From: Lachnospiraceae bacterium
GTDB lineage: Bacteria > Bacillota > Clostridia > Lachnospirales > Lachnospiraceae
Direction: 5' to 3'
Length of the DNA: 64,000 bases
Assembly: GCA_021153185.1 (NCBI GenBank)
Contig: JAGKTY010000006.1
Location: forward strand, 21,471 to 85,470
The translations under genes were made by a program, and so were the position numbers. This document shows positions 18,410-26,856 of the stretch, piece by piece (position 1 is the first letter of the stretch; the number at the start of each line of letters is the position of its first letter). Below the pieces are notes generated by a model that saw nothing but the letters and a program-made list of their open reading frames with translations, had not been told where the DNA came from and did no database searches.

Positions 18410-19390
18410 TTATTCCTCCTCTCTATAGACTGACGTCACCCTGACAGCATAATTTTCTTTGTTGCTGCCGGGAAGCGCTGAAAATTTCTTAATATTTCCA
18501 ACATAGACGTCTAATTCATCTTCTATTCTCCTATCAAGTCTGATGATATCGCCAACCTGAATATTGCCAAAATCAGCAACCGATATCGTGCTTCTGCCAA
18601 GTACGGCCTTAATCGGAATATCAACATGTCTAATCAGGGCTTCGATATTTTCCTGATAGCTCTCATCCTCCATCTCCTGCATCGTAGAGAACCAGAACTT
18701 CGTGTTGATTTTTTCCATGATATCTTCAAGCGTGATGTACGGAAGACAAATGTTCATAAAACCTTCCACATCACCAATCTTAATATTCAGTACGACAATC
18801 GCAATCATCTCATTGGGTGCAATGACCTGTGCAAACTGTGGATTTGCCTCGATTCGTTCCAGATACGGGTCTAATTCAATTACATTGGACCACGGTTCAC
18901 GCAACAGGTGCATACATGCCACCATAATCTTTTCGAGAATGGATAACTCAATCTCCGAAAACTCTCTCACCTTGTCAAGTGGCTTGCCTTCTCCTCCAAG
19001 CATACGGTCAAGCATCGCATAACCGATGTTGGAAGAAAGCTCCATAATGATATTTCCTTGTAATGGTTGGAAGTTGATAATTCCAAGAATAACAGGGTTA
19101 CTCAGCGCGTTCGTGAACTCGGAGAACGTTACCGTCTCTGAACTCGCCACACTGACCTGTACGTTTCTACTAAGATAAACCGGTAAGTTGGTGGATAACA
19201 ATCGTCCATAGTGCTCAAAGATAATCTCGAGCGTACGCAAATGCTCTTTCGAAAACTTCGCCGGGCGCTTAAAGTCATAGTTTTTGACCTGCTTCTCGGC
19301 GCTTTCCTTCATATCCTCTACATCCAGTTCACCGGTGCTAATGGCCTGTAGTAAACTGTCTATCTCACTTTGAGACAACACATCACTCAC
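18410..19390 (-). CDS. fliM: FliM, flagellar motor switch protein
   Basis: A 326-residue FliM. The N-terminal CheY-binding motif is LSQSEIDSLLQAI; the middle domain has the conserved GG motif (RMLGGEGKPLD); the C-terminal SpoA/FliN-like domain ends the protein. I choose the GTG at 19390 because GGGAGG lies 8-9 bases upstream; the GTG at 19399 overlaps that ribosome site. It is 2 bases upstream of fliY. Confidence 0.96.
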   Translation of the reverse strand: MSDVLSQSEIDSLLQAISTGELDVEDMKESAEKQVKNYDFKRPAKFSKEHLRTLEIIFEHYGRLLSTNLPVYLSRNVQVSVASSETVTFSEFTNALSNPVILGIINFQPLQGNIIMELSSNIGYAMLDRMLGGEGKPLDKVREFSEIELSILEKIMVACMHLLREPWSNVIELDPYLERIEANPQFAQVIAPNEMIAIVVLNIKIGDVEGFMNICLPYITLEDIMEKINTKFWFSTMQEMEDESYQENIEALIRHVDIPIKAVLGRSTISVADFGNIQVGDIIRLDRRIEDELDVYVGNIKKFSALPGSNKENYAVRVTSVYREEE

Positions 19391-19431
19391 CAGACTCACC
19401 TCCCGCCTGTGTGTATGTTTGTTACAGCCTG

Positions 19432-19947
19432 TTACTGTAACATAATTCCTCTAAAGGAAACTTTATAAATAAATTTAGAATCAAACATCTTCTGCATTCT
19501 CGCCAGAATATCATCTTTGACAACACTCTCATCTGTCTTAATCTCCTCGATTGAGTACGAGCGGAATGCTTCTACAATCTCTCCCTTAATCAGGCTCTGG
19601 CGATCTTTCAGTGTCTCGCCATATTCCTTGTATCCATCATCCTTTGAATTCATCGAAAGGCTGACTGATACGATCGCATAATGGTCTTTTCCGTCTGCAC
19701 CAACCTTAAGCGGAATGGTGAGTTCTTCTTCAATGTCGTATGTGACTGTATCTGAAATCGGAACACTCACTTCTGCTTCTTCACCACCGGCAGCTTTGAG
19801 ATCGATATCAATAACCGAAGCTATCTGTCCGACAAGTGCCGCTGTCTTTTTGTTGGTACTTGTGACTGAGAACATCATAATTCCCGTTAAAATCAAGTTC
19901 ACCAGAAGAAGTGCTAAAATTAAAATCGATAATAAGTTTTTCTTCAT
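19432..19947 (-). CDS. fliL: FliL, basal body/stator-associated protein
   Basis: A 171-residue protein with one N-terminal membrane helix (residues 5-27) and an extracytoplasmic domain, matching FliL in size and topology. FliL surrounds and stabilises the stator complex, and here it lies directly after motB. The sequence is divergent, so part of the call rests on the motB-fliL-fliM context. GGGGAG lies 6 bases before the ATG. Confidence 0.9.
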   Translation of the reverse strand: MKKNLLSILILALLLVNLILTGIMMFSVTSTNKKTAALVGQIASVIDIDLKAAGGEEAEVSVPISDTVTYDIEEELTIPLKVGADGKDHYAIVSVSLSMNSKDDGYKEYGETLKDRQSLIKGEIVEAFRSYSIEEIKTDESVVKDDILARMQKMFDSKFIYKVSFRGIMLQ

Positions 19948-19961
19948 AATTGTCTCCCCGC

Positions 19962-20759
19962 TTAATAATCGCTCAGAGATGTGTAAATTTTTATTTCCAC
20001 ACGTCTGTTTTTCGCTCTGCCCTCTGCGGTTGCATTGTCAGCAACAGGCACATAATCTCCACGGCCGCTGTGTTTCATGGTCGCCGGGTCAATCGCTGTT
20101 GTCTCCCTGAAATAATCAAATACAGCAAGCGCCCTGTATGATGACAGCACATCGTTGTTTGGGAATTTGGAGTTGCTGATCGGGACATTGTCTGTATGAC
20201 CCTCAATCTCAATCGTGCTCGATGCATATCTGGTCAGGATCTGACCGACCTTATCAAGCACCGGTTTGGCTTCCTCCTTGATCTCAGCTTTGCCGGAATC
20301 GAACAAAAATGCGCCGTTTAATGTCAGCGAAACGTATTGTGTTGTGAAATCAATATCGATATCCCCTTCGTACTCGCTCTCGTCAAGCGCCTCACTCACC
20401 TTCTCTGCAAGCATCTCTGATTCATTCATGCTTGCCTGCTCGAACTCTTTCATGAAGTCCTCCGAGTCAACCTCGGATTCCTGCACTTTTCCCGTGCTGT
20501 TTATGTATTTATCCAGTTCATTCAGCTGACTGACGCCATTGCTGATTAAGATACCATCACCAATTGCCGTCGCTCCCGCCTGAAACACGCTAAAGGTTTG
20601 CGAGAACGATGCCGCCACCGCCTGCAGCTTTTCTGCATCGACGGTTGACATTGAGAATAGCAAAACGAAGAAACAAAGAAGGAGATTCATAAGGTCGGCG
20701 AAGGTCGATTGCCACGCCGGCGCCCCTTTTGGCGGTTCTTCCTCTTTGCGTTTAGCCAT
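19962..20759 (-). CDS. motB: MotB-family stator protein, PomB-like (probably sodium type)
   Basis: A 265-residue stator subunit. The single membrane helix starts at residue 20; D22 in TFADLMNLLLCFFVLLFSMS is the ion-binding aspartate. The C-terminal OmpA-like peptidoglycan-binding domain has IEGHTDNVPISN. The helix reads like sodium-type PomB (ADLMSLLMCFFVLLLSFS) and MotS more than proton-type MotB. It starts inside the last codons of motA (8-base overlap). Confidence 0.95.
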   Translation of the reverse strand: MAKRKEEEPPKGAPAWQSTFADLMNLLLCFFVLLFSMSTVDAEKLQAVAASFSQTFSVFQAGATAIGDGILISNGVSQLNELDKYINSTGKVQESEVDSEDFMKEFEQASMNESEMLAEKVSEALDESEYEGDIDIDFTTQYVSLTLNGAFLFDSGKAEIKEEAKPVLDKVGQILTRYASSTIEIEGHTDNVPISNSKFPNNDVLSSYRALAVFDYFRETTAIDPATMKHSGRGDYVPVADNATAEGRAKNRRVEIKIYTSLSDY

Positions 20760-21549
20760 TCACTTCACCACCTTCGCTTGACGCCTTGTCTCTCTCACTC
20801 GGCGCTAAGAATGATTTCAATTTTTCTTCTATGACACGAGGGTTTTCTCCGGCCTGAATTGACAAAAGACCCTCAATCATAATCTCTTTGATCACGAGCT
20901 CCGCGTTGTTGTTGTCCTTCAGCTTTGTCGCTACCGGTGCACAAATCCAGTTGGCAAGCATGGAACCGTACAGCGTCGTAATAAGCGCGACCGCCATGGA
21001 CGGACCGATGGAAGAAGGATCTGACATGTTTTGGAGCATGTTTACAAGACCGACCAGTGTACCGATCATACCCCAGGCCGGACCCATCGCTCCGACATTT
21101 TCCCAGAATGTAATGTTAACCTTGTGTCTCGTATCAAGGTTAACAAGCTCTGTCTCCATAATCCCGCGCACAAGCTCCGGGTCTGTACCGTCGACGATGA
21201 GCAGGATACCCTTTTTGAGAAAGGCATCATCAATATCGGAAGCTGCCTCCTCAAGGGAAAGAAGTCCCTCTTTACGGGCAACATTGGACAAATCTATAAT
21301 TTTTTTGATAATCATCGGTGTGTCGAGCGTTGGTACTTTAAAAATGAGTCCCATACTCTTAAGGCCGCTTATAAAGCCAGCGATGCTGGTACCGGCAAGA
21401 ATGGAACAGAACGAACCACCAAATGTGATCATCGCAGACTGGAAATCCATGAAATCACCAAGGGCTGCAAATCCCTTATCGCCGGATACAATCGCCCAGA
21501 GTACGAATACAATACAGACAACAAGACCGATTATTGACGCTAAATCCAC
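20752..21549 (-). CDS. motA: MotA-family stator protein, PomA-like
   Basis: A 265-residue stator subunit with four membrane segments. The long cytoplasmic loop lies between the second and third. The region GPAWGMIGTLVGLVNML is typical of MotA/PomA helix 3. I place the start at the GTG at 21549, giving MDLASIIGLV, which matches PomA/MotA N-termini (MDLATLLGL); AGGAAGG lies 8 bases upstream. A GTG at 21558 overlaps the ribosome site. Confidence 0.95.
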   Translation of the reverse strand: MDLASIIGLVVCIVFVLWAIVSGDKGFAALGDFMDFQSAMITFGGSFCSILAGTSIAGFISGLKSMGLIFKVPTLDTPMIIKKIIDLSNVARKEGLLSLEEAASDIDDAFLKKGILLIVDGTDPELVRGIMETELVNLDTRHKVNITFWENVGAMGPAWGMIGTLVGLVNMLQNMSDPSSIGPSMAVALITTLYGSMLANWICAPVATKLKDNNNAELVIKEIMIEGLLSIQAGENPRVIEEKLKSFLAPSERDKASSEGGEVNG

Positions 21550-21591
21550 TATGTACACCTTCCTGCCAAAAAGCCAATCGTATAACCGGCT

Positions 21592-21615
21592 TTTGACGAA
21601 AAATTTGACGAAAAA
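21592..21615. repeat. Exact 12-bp tandem repeat in the motA leader
   Basis: Two exact copies of TTTGACGAAAAA stand side by side between the leader stem-loop and the motA ribosome site. A protein-binding role is possible but untested. Confidence 0.85.
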
Positions 21616-21646
21616 TGTAAAAAAGGCATAGCATACCCCTTTACAT
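21615..21646 (-). other. Stem-loop at the 5' end of the motA transcript
   Basis: On the minus strand the arms ATGTAAAGGGGTAT and ATGCCTTTTTTACAT pair with one bulge and a 3-base loop (GCT). TTTT follows. It begins only a few bases after the predicted start of transcription from 21658-21686. It could protect the 5' end of the RNA or act as a weak attenuator. Confidence 0.55.
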
Positions 21647-21657
21647 GCTTCTAAACA

Positions 21658-21686
21658 ATTCTACTATTTTTTTTTCGTTTTGTCTA
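21658..21686 (-). promoter_or_regulatory. Sigma-A-type promoter for motA-motB-fliL and downstream genes
   Basis: On the minus strand: -35 TAGACA (21681-21686), 17-base spacer, -10 TAGAAT (21658-21663). It lies after the flgE terminator and about 110 bases before motA. Confidence 0.7.
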
Positions 21687-21735
21687 CTTATTTATCAAAA
21701 AAGAGACTTGAAATAGTTTCCAAAATGTTATCAAA

Positions 21736-21761
21736 GAGACCCCGACATTCATCGGGGTCCC
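21736..21761 (-). terminator. Stem-loop terminator after flgE
   Basis: On the minus strand GGGACCCCGA pairs with TCGGGGTCTC (10 pairs, one wobble) around the loop TGAATG. Only a short TTTGAT follows, so termination may be partial. It closes the flgB-flgE unit. Confidence 0.7.
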
Positions 21762-21801
21762 ATTTTGCATTATGTAATTGCCGGCTACATTATGTCAACC
21801 A

Positions 21802-23169
21802 TTATCTCTTGAGGTTAACGAGCTCCTCAATCATCGTATCCGATACTGTGATAATACGTGAGTTTGCCTGGAAACCACGCTGTGTGGTAATCATCTCCGT
21901 AAACTCAGAAGAAAGGTCTACGTTACTCATCTCAAGTACACCGCTTGTGATGTAGTCGCCATTTCCTGTGATATCGATACCAATACCGTCAAAGTTACCT
22001 GAGTTCTGTGTTGCTGAGTATAAATTATCTCCCGCCTTCTCAAGACCGGATGGGTTTGCAAAGCTTGCAACCGCAATCTGACCGATGAGTCTTGACTGGC
22101 CGTTTGAGTACGCTGCGTAGATACGTCCGTCCTGCTGAACAGAAAGACCTGTCATATTACCGACTCTACGTCCTGTGCCGAGCTTGTCGGCATCTCCGTT
22201 GTCAGCTACGACGGTACTCGTACCGTTGTTGTTGACACTCGTTAAAGCGGATACATCAACATTAATCTGTTTTGCAGGTATCGCATCTGTGCCCTTTCCG
22301 ATTACCGAGTCAAACGCCTTTGTAGAACCGGAAATTGTAAGTTTAATCGAATCTGTCGGATCTGTAATTTTACCTGTCGTCGGATCAAACTGTAACTTCG
22401 TTGTTCCAAGATCCGCCTGCATGACAGCTGGATCAACCTGGTTGCCTCTCTCATCGAGAATCTGAGACGGATTCTTATCCAAATTAAATGTGCAGCCGGT
22501 CGCATCCGTATCATCCTTTTTCATCGTAAATTTGAGTGTGTAGTAATAGCCTAAGTTGTCATAGATACCAAGACTGATCGTTTTACCCTGCGCACCCGCA
22601 TCAAAATCCGTATCGTTCTTATCGATGATACCGGACAACATTGCCTTGGAAGTACGCTCTGCCGGATACGTCATGTTCTCAGCGCTCATGACCTTGAGCG
22701 GCGAAACCGTATCTTTTTTGATTTCCTGTGTGTCCTGGTCTGCCTGCCAGCCCATCAGACTGTAACCGTTTGATTTCATTACGAGGTTGCCGGCTGCATC
22801 CACATAAAACGCGCCGTCACGGGTAAAAAAGTTGCTCTGTCCGTTGCTGACTACAAAGAACTCATCTCCTGTAATCTTAAAGTCGAACGGGTTGTTTGTC
22901 GTCTGGTTTGCACCCTGTGATGTGATTGATGTACTGATAGAAGAACCCTTCACACCGAGACCGATCTGGCGGGCATTGACACCACCGGCTCCTGTCTGTG
23001 CATTTGGTCCGGAAGCACTCTGTGTTGTCTGGTACATCAAATCAGAAAATGACATCGACTGTGATTTGTAAGATGTCGTGTTAACGTTGGCGATATTGTT
23101 ACCAATAACGTCCATTCTTGTCTGGTGTGTCTTAAGACCTGATACACCAGAAAAAAGTGATCTCATCAT
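21802..23169 (-). CDS. flgE: FlgE, flagellar hook protein
   Basis: A 455-residue hook protein. The N-terminal rod-type motif SLFSGVSGLKTHQTRMDVIGNNIANVNTTS and the matching C-terminal segment (VDLSSEFTEMITTQRGFQANSRIITVSDTM) are both intact, with a variable D1/D2 region between, in the size range of clostridial FlgE. It is exported through the flagellar gate and polymerises on the FlgD cap. AGGAGG lies 10 bases before the ATG. It is the last gene before the terminator at 21736-21761. Confidence 0.96.
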   Translation of the reverse strand: MMRSLFSGVSGLKTHQTRMDVIGNNIANVNTTSYKSQSMSFSDLMYQTTQSASGPNAQTGAGGVNARQIGLGVKGSSISTSITSQGANQTTNNPFDFKITGDEFFVVSNGQSNFFTRDGAFYVDAAGNLVMKSNGYSLMGWQADQDTQEIKKDTVSPLKVMSAENMTYPAERTSKAMLSGIIDKNDTDFDAGAQGKTISLGIYDNLGYYYTLKFTMKKDDTDATGCTFNLDKNPSQILDERGNQVDPAVMQADLGTTKLQFDPTTGKITDPTDSIKLTISGSTKAFDSVIGKGTDAIPAKQINVDVSALTSVNNNGTSTVVADNGDADKLGTGRRVGNMTGLSVQQDGRIYAAYSNGQSRLIGQIAVASFANPSGLEKAGDNLYSATQNSGNFDGIGIDITGNGDYITSGVLEMSNVDLSSEFTEMITTQRGFQANSRIITVSDTMIEELVNLKR

Positions 23170-23243
23170 AATTAAGTGACCTCCTGTTTTTGCCGCTTTG
23201 CCCTCTCTGTCGTTCGAGAGCTCCTAGCCTCCATAAGGTCCGG

Positions 23244-23639
23244 CTATCCGATTACGGCTCCATCAATGTTTGTAAAAATGTGTTCGCTACTCTCCGTGGC
23301 GTCCATAGCAGTGACTACCGTGTTCTTTGGAATGTTTACGATAAACGCGTAATCATCAACAAGAACAAGTGACTCCTGAATTCCTTTTCCCTGCGCCCTC
23401 ATGGCCCCGTCCTTCAGTCTGTCAAGCTGCGCTCCCGTCAAATCGATGCCTCTCTCCGAAAGTCGATTCATCGCATGTTTGGAAAAAGTAAGCTCTTTGC
23501 TTTTCTCTGCTTTTTGTTCGAGAATCTCTCCAAACGTCAAACCATCCCGGTTTACTGCGCCCGGCTGCTCTTTGGCCGGTGTAAAAAACTTGTCTTTTAC
23601 CTGGTCAATGGAGAGGAACTGATTGTTTGGAATAATCAT
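23244..23639 (-). CDS. Flg-operon protein of the TIGR02530 type
   Basis: A 131-residue soluble protein between flgD and flgE. The central segment FSKHAMNRLSERGIDLTGAQ and the region ESLVLVDDYAFIVNIPKNTVVTAMD are typical of the small flagellar-operon family known as TIGR02530, found at this place in Clostridia and some other Gram-positives. Its function is unknown. GGAGG lies 6 bases before the ATG. There is no membrane segment or export signal. Confidence 0.88.
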   Translation of the reverse strand: MIIPNNQFLSIDQVKDKFFTPAKEQPGAVNRDGLTFGEILEQKAEKSKELTFSKHAMNRLSERGIDLTGAQLDRLKDGAMRAQGKGIQESLVLVDDYAFIVNIPKNTVVTAMDATESSEHIFTNIDGAVIG

Positions 23640-23659
23640 TTTGCTCCTCCATGTGCATA

Positions 23660-24385
23660 TTAAACGGTTGTCTCTTCCTGTTGTTCAGATGTATCATCCT
23701 GATTATCTGAATTGTCCTTTGTGTTTTCAGTATCTTTATCGGCAGAATCCGCAATTGCCTTTAGCTCTGCAAGACGTTTTCTGTAACTTTCCACAAGCTC
23801 CGGTACACCTTCTGAAAGCATTGACTTCTCGTACGCTGTCAGCTTGTCATAAATATCAATGATTGCCTGTACCGAATCTGTCTCTTTTTCCGTCACGCGG
23901 TCAACCTTCGGCAATTTGGCAAGTGCGCTCTCAAATGCCGCCTTCACCTCACCTGCCGCATAATATGCAGCGTCCGTTACGCTCGCGAGCTCGTCGATGG
24001 AATAAAGTCCGCCATTTACGGAAAGCATCGCTTTGTTGTTTTGGTACACGACGTAATCAACCGTACCTGTAATCTGTTTGATTTCGCCCGTCTCCGTGCG
24101 GTTGTTGATGGTAACAATCTGTCCGATCAGGTTGGAAGCGCGGTTCATATCCGTACTCTGGCTGACATTCTGCATCTGCTCAAGCTCTGAGAATGTCGCA
24201 AACTGTGAAACATATTCTGTATTGGATGCCGGCTGCAGCGGATCCTGGTATTTCATCTGTGCAACCAAAAGCTGCAGGAAATCATCCTTATCCAGATTAC
24301 CTCCGCCTTTTGTCTTCTTGGCATTCACATCTTCTGTCTGCTGTACCACCTGTCCGTTTACAACAGGTGCCATTAAATCTGCCAT
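23660..24385 (-). CDS. flgD: FlgD, hook-capping scaffold protein
   Basis: A 241-residue FlgD. The conserved N-terminal segment LDKDDFLQLLVAQMKYQDPLQP (near residue 32) and TEYVSQFATFSELEQM are clear. The last about 80 residues are charged and extend past the usual core, ending in an acidic Q/E/D-rich tail. FlgD caps the growing hook and is then lost. It is 14 bases after fliK, with CGGAGG before its ATG. Confidence 0.95.
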   Translation of the reverse strand: MADLMAPVVNGQVVQQTEDVNAKKTKGGGNLDKDDFLQLLVAQMKYQDPLQPASNTEYVSQFATFSELEQMQNVSQSTDMNRASNLIGQIVTINNRTETGEIKQITGTVDYVVYQNNKAMLSVNGGLYSIDELASVTDAAYYAAGEVKAAFESALAKLPKVDRVTEKETDSVQAIIDIYDKLTAYEKSMLSEGVPELVESYRKRLAELKAIADSADKDTENTKDNSDNQDDTSEQQEETTV

Positions 24386-24399
24386 ACTCTTTTCCTCCG

Positions 24400-25890
24400 T
24401 TATGCCATCAGATTCATACGATTGCCCCTACGGTTCATCATATCAATCTGGATCATTTCTGCTTCTGACATCTCTGAAAGGTCATCCATTGTCAGTTCCT
24501 TCAAATCGATGCTCTTTCTTGTGCCCTTGCGAAGCTGCTCCTTGTAGGCTTCCTCGTCCGCATTCTGCTGCTGGTCCTGCTCTAGGTTCCGCTCAAATTC
24601 ATGACTCGAAACACTTACGTCTACGGCCTCCACCTTAAGTCCCTGCTGATTGAGCTCTTCCTTAAGTGCCATCGCCTGCAGTTCAAGTGCCGCCCTGACA
24701 TCTTCATTGGTCGTCGTAATCTGTGCCGTGATAACACCTTCCCTGGATGCAACCTGAAGATTCAGCTTACCGAGATTTGCCGGATTTAACTGGATTTCCA
24801 TCTCCGTAATCTGCTCACTCACGCGAAGCTTCACCTGCTCGGCAACCATCGAAATGATTTCTCTTGCTTTTTCGGCATCGATGTAAGACATCGGCGCCTC
24901 CGTCTGTGTTGCATTCACATCAAAGGAAACCGCCCCCGCTGCATTCTGCGTTGTCGTCGCCACGCCTTCAAAACGGCCGGCTTCCCGCTCTCCGGTCTCT
25001 GACTGATTTGCATCTTGGGATGGATTGTTCTCCTGTTTCGGGGCATTGTTTGCTTTGGCATCATCCTGCGTCTGCACGTTTACGCGCGCATCGTCCAGAT
25101 TTCCCTCTGACGCATCCTCTGTGTCATCAACCATTGTTACTTCTGTCTCGACTGAAGGCGTTGTCACCAAAGCAGCCTCTTCTGCCCTACCTTTCTGCAT
25201 GAAGTCTGCCATATCCGCAACGCTTCCGCTGCCATTTTCCATGGATAAGACTTCATCAATTGCCCTTGTCACATCTTCCGGCGCAAGTCCAAATTCACCG
25301 GAAAGCTCTGTCAAAGCCTCCTCTACGACCGAAACGAGCGCTTTCACATCGCCCATCAGCGACTCATCCATCATGACATTTGCGACTGTGATGTCTTCAC
25401 TTGTCATGGCCATTACCTGAATCATGTTGCCCTGCTGCCCAAGGTCTGCAAAATTAAGACCGAGAATCTGCATGATTTCGGTAAGCATCTCTTCTGAAAT
25501 TCCGAGCATTTCAGAAAGCTCTTTTTGGACATCTTCTGCTGTCTTCGTAATCGCCTCACGTACATCCTCAGAAACAGCATCCTGTGACTCCTTCGGCGCT
25601 TCTGCCCTGGTATCAGACGTCTTATTTGGGGTTTGGTTGTCACAGGCTTTAATACGCTCTGTATCCTGCACCTGTTTGTCTGATGCATAGGAAGTCTGTT
25701 TTTCTGCACGGTTTGCAATCTGCGTGCCGGACTCTGTATCAACGAGGTTTGTCACATCCGATTTGCTGCTATCTGCCCGCTGCATCACATCAGCAAAGCT
25801 TTGTGTCAGATTGTCCGTCATCTCTGCGCTCTTTTTGGTAAAAAGCTCCTGCATCACCGACTGTCCATCAGGAATTCTTGTTGTCGTCAT
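24400..25890 (-). CDS. fliK: FliK, hook-length control protein
   Basis: A 496-residue FliK. The first about 370 residues are low-complexity and rich in E, D, T, Q and A, as in the ruler domain. The C-terminal domain carries the family core MEIQLNPANLGKLNLQV, followed by the coiled region ALELQAMALKEELNQQGL. I start at the ATG at 25890 (MTTTRIPDGQ), which has AAGGAGGAGG just upstream; the longer frame to 25962 crosses into the gap after the MotE-like gene. FliK measures hook length and triggers the FlhB switch. Confidence 0.94.
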   Translation of the reverse strand: MTTTRIPDGQSVMQELFTKKSAEMTDNLTQSFADVMQRADSSKSDVTNLVDTESGTQIANRAEKQTSYASDKQVQDTERIKACDNQTPNKTSDTRAEAPKESQDAVSEDVREAITKTAEDVQKELSEMLGISEEMLTEIMQILGLNFADLGQQGNMIQVMAMTSEDITVANVMMDESLMGDVKALVSVVEEALTELSGEFGLAPEDVTRAIDEVLSMENGSGSVADMADFMQKGRAEEAALVTTPSVETEVTMVDDTEDASEGNLDDARVNVQTQDDAKANNAPKQENNPSQDANQSETGEREAGRFEGVATTTQNAAGAVSFDVNATQTEAPMSYIDAEKAREIISMVAEQVKLRVSEQITEMEIQLNPANLGKLNLQVASREGVITAQITTTNEDVRAALELQAMALKEELNQQGLKVEAVDVSVSSHEFERNLEQDQQQNADEEAYKEQLRKGTRKSIDLKELTMDDLSEMSEAEMIQIDMMNRRGNRMNLMA

Positions 25891-25966
25891 GTATCCTCCT
25901 CCTTTCCAAATTTGTCCCGCAAATGATTTACGGTCATCTATTGTATCGGAGAATTGGCACAACTTC

Positions 25967-26848
25967 TTAAGACTCCGGGTCCATAATTTTTGTAATTTTG
26001 GCAGCGACAGTCGGATCCATCACACCGAGGATTTTGCCGCGGTCATCCGGCTCCATCTGCCCCAAAATTCTGGCTGCAAGGTCCAGATTATCCGTCATGG
26101 CTTCAAAAATGCCTGCTGCCTCTTTTGGCTTCATCTCAGAATATGCCTGTGCATATTCCTGAATTTCCTTATCCTCCTGCTGCTTTTTGATGACCTCAGC
26201 ATAGATTTCCTGTGCTGTTGTCGGGTCCATCGTCTCGTAATATTTGATGTATTCCTCAGGCCCCGGACCGTTGTCAGCATAAATCACTTCGTCATAAAAC
26301 TGATTTTTAATCCGTTCAAACTCAATCTGATTGTCCTCAAAGGTCTTAAGTCTCTTTACCTCTGCCGTCAGATCAGCCACAAGCTCCGTGTTGTCATCGC
26401 CCGATTGCTTGACCGCCTCAAGCTGACGCTCCAAAAGCTTAATCTGCTCCACGGCCTCCTCAAGCGATTTGTAACCGCCATACGCCTCCGGATTGTTTGT
26501 CTCCGTGACGCTGCTGTTTGGTAAAATCTTGTTGATAACAGGCACATCGCCAATGAGCGGCGCAAGCACATTGCTTCCAAAGCCACCGACATCAAGCTTG
26601 ACAAGAAGGCATAAAATACCTATCCACACTGCCACGATAATGGCCGTGACCAAAATGACAGAAAGCGAGCCGCCCTCATCCTCGTCCGGAATCGCAGCCT
26701 CTCTCGCCGCCAACTCCTTCGCACGTCTCTTTGCTTCCTTTTGTGCCTCTTTTTGTTCCTTCTTTAATTGTTTTTTCTCTTCTTTGAGCTTTTTTAAATC
26801 CTCTTTCGGATTCTGGCTTTCCAACGCCTCTTTGTTTTCTTCTGCCAT
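25967..26848 (-). CDS. MotE/YlxF-like protein with C-terminal MgtE-N motif
   Basis: A 293-residue protein placed where ylxF lies in B. subtilis, between fliJ and fliK. Residues 1-55 are extremely lysine/glutamate-rich coiled coil. A single membrane helix follows (LSVILVTAIIVAVWIGILCL, about 61-84). Next come a long coiled coil (130-190) and a C-terminal domain (about 225-293) with YSEMKPKEAAGIFEAM and QMEPDDRGKILGVMDP, the short helical repeats of the MgtE N-terminal domain. MotE, with the same architecture, is a chaperone for the stator-associated MotC protein in rhizobia. The exact role here is unknown. Confidence 0.85.
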   Translation of the reverse strand: MAEENKEALESQNPKEDLKKLKEEKKQLKKEQKEAQKEAKRRAKELAAREAAIPDEDEGGSLSVILVTAIIVAVWIGILCLLVKLDVGGFGSNVLAPLIGDVPVINKILPNSSVTETNNPEAYGGYKSLEEAVEQIKLLERQLEAVKQSGDDNTELVADLTAEVKRLKTFEDNQIEFERIKNQFYDEVIYADNGPGPEEYIKYYETMDPTTAQEIYAEVIKKQQEDKEIQEYAQAYSEMKPKEAAGIFEAMTDNLDLAARILGQMEPDDRGKILGVMDPTVAAKITKIMDPES

Positions 26849-26856
26849 GCTTTCAC

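Noticed and set aside
21559..21601. Sigma-D promoter before motA (GCCGGTTA near 21581)
   Set aside because: Resembles GCCGATAA at 6 of 8 bases but lacks a TAAA -35 at the right spacing. The vegetative promoter upstream is better.
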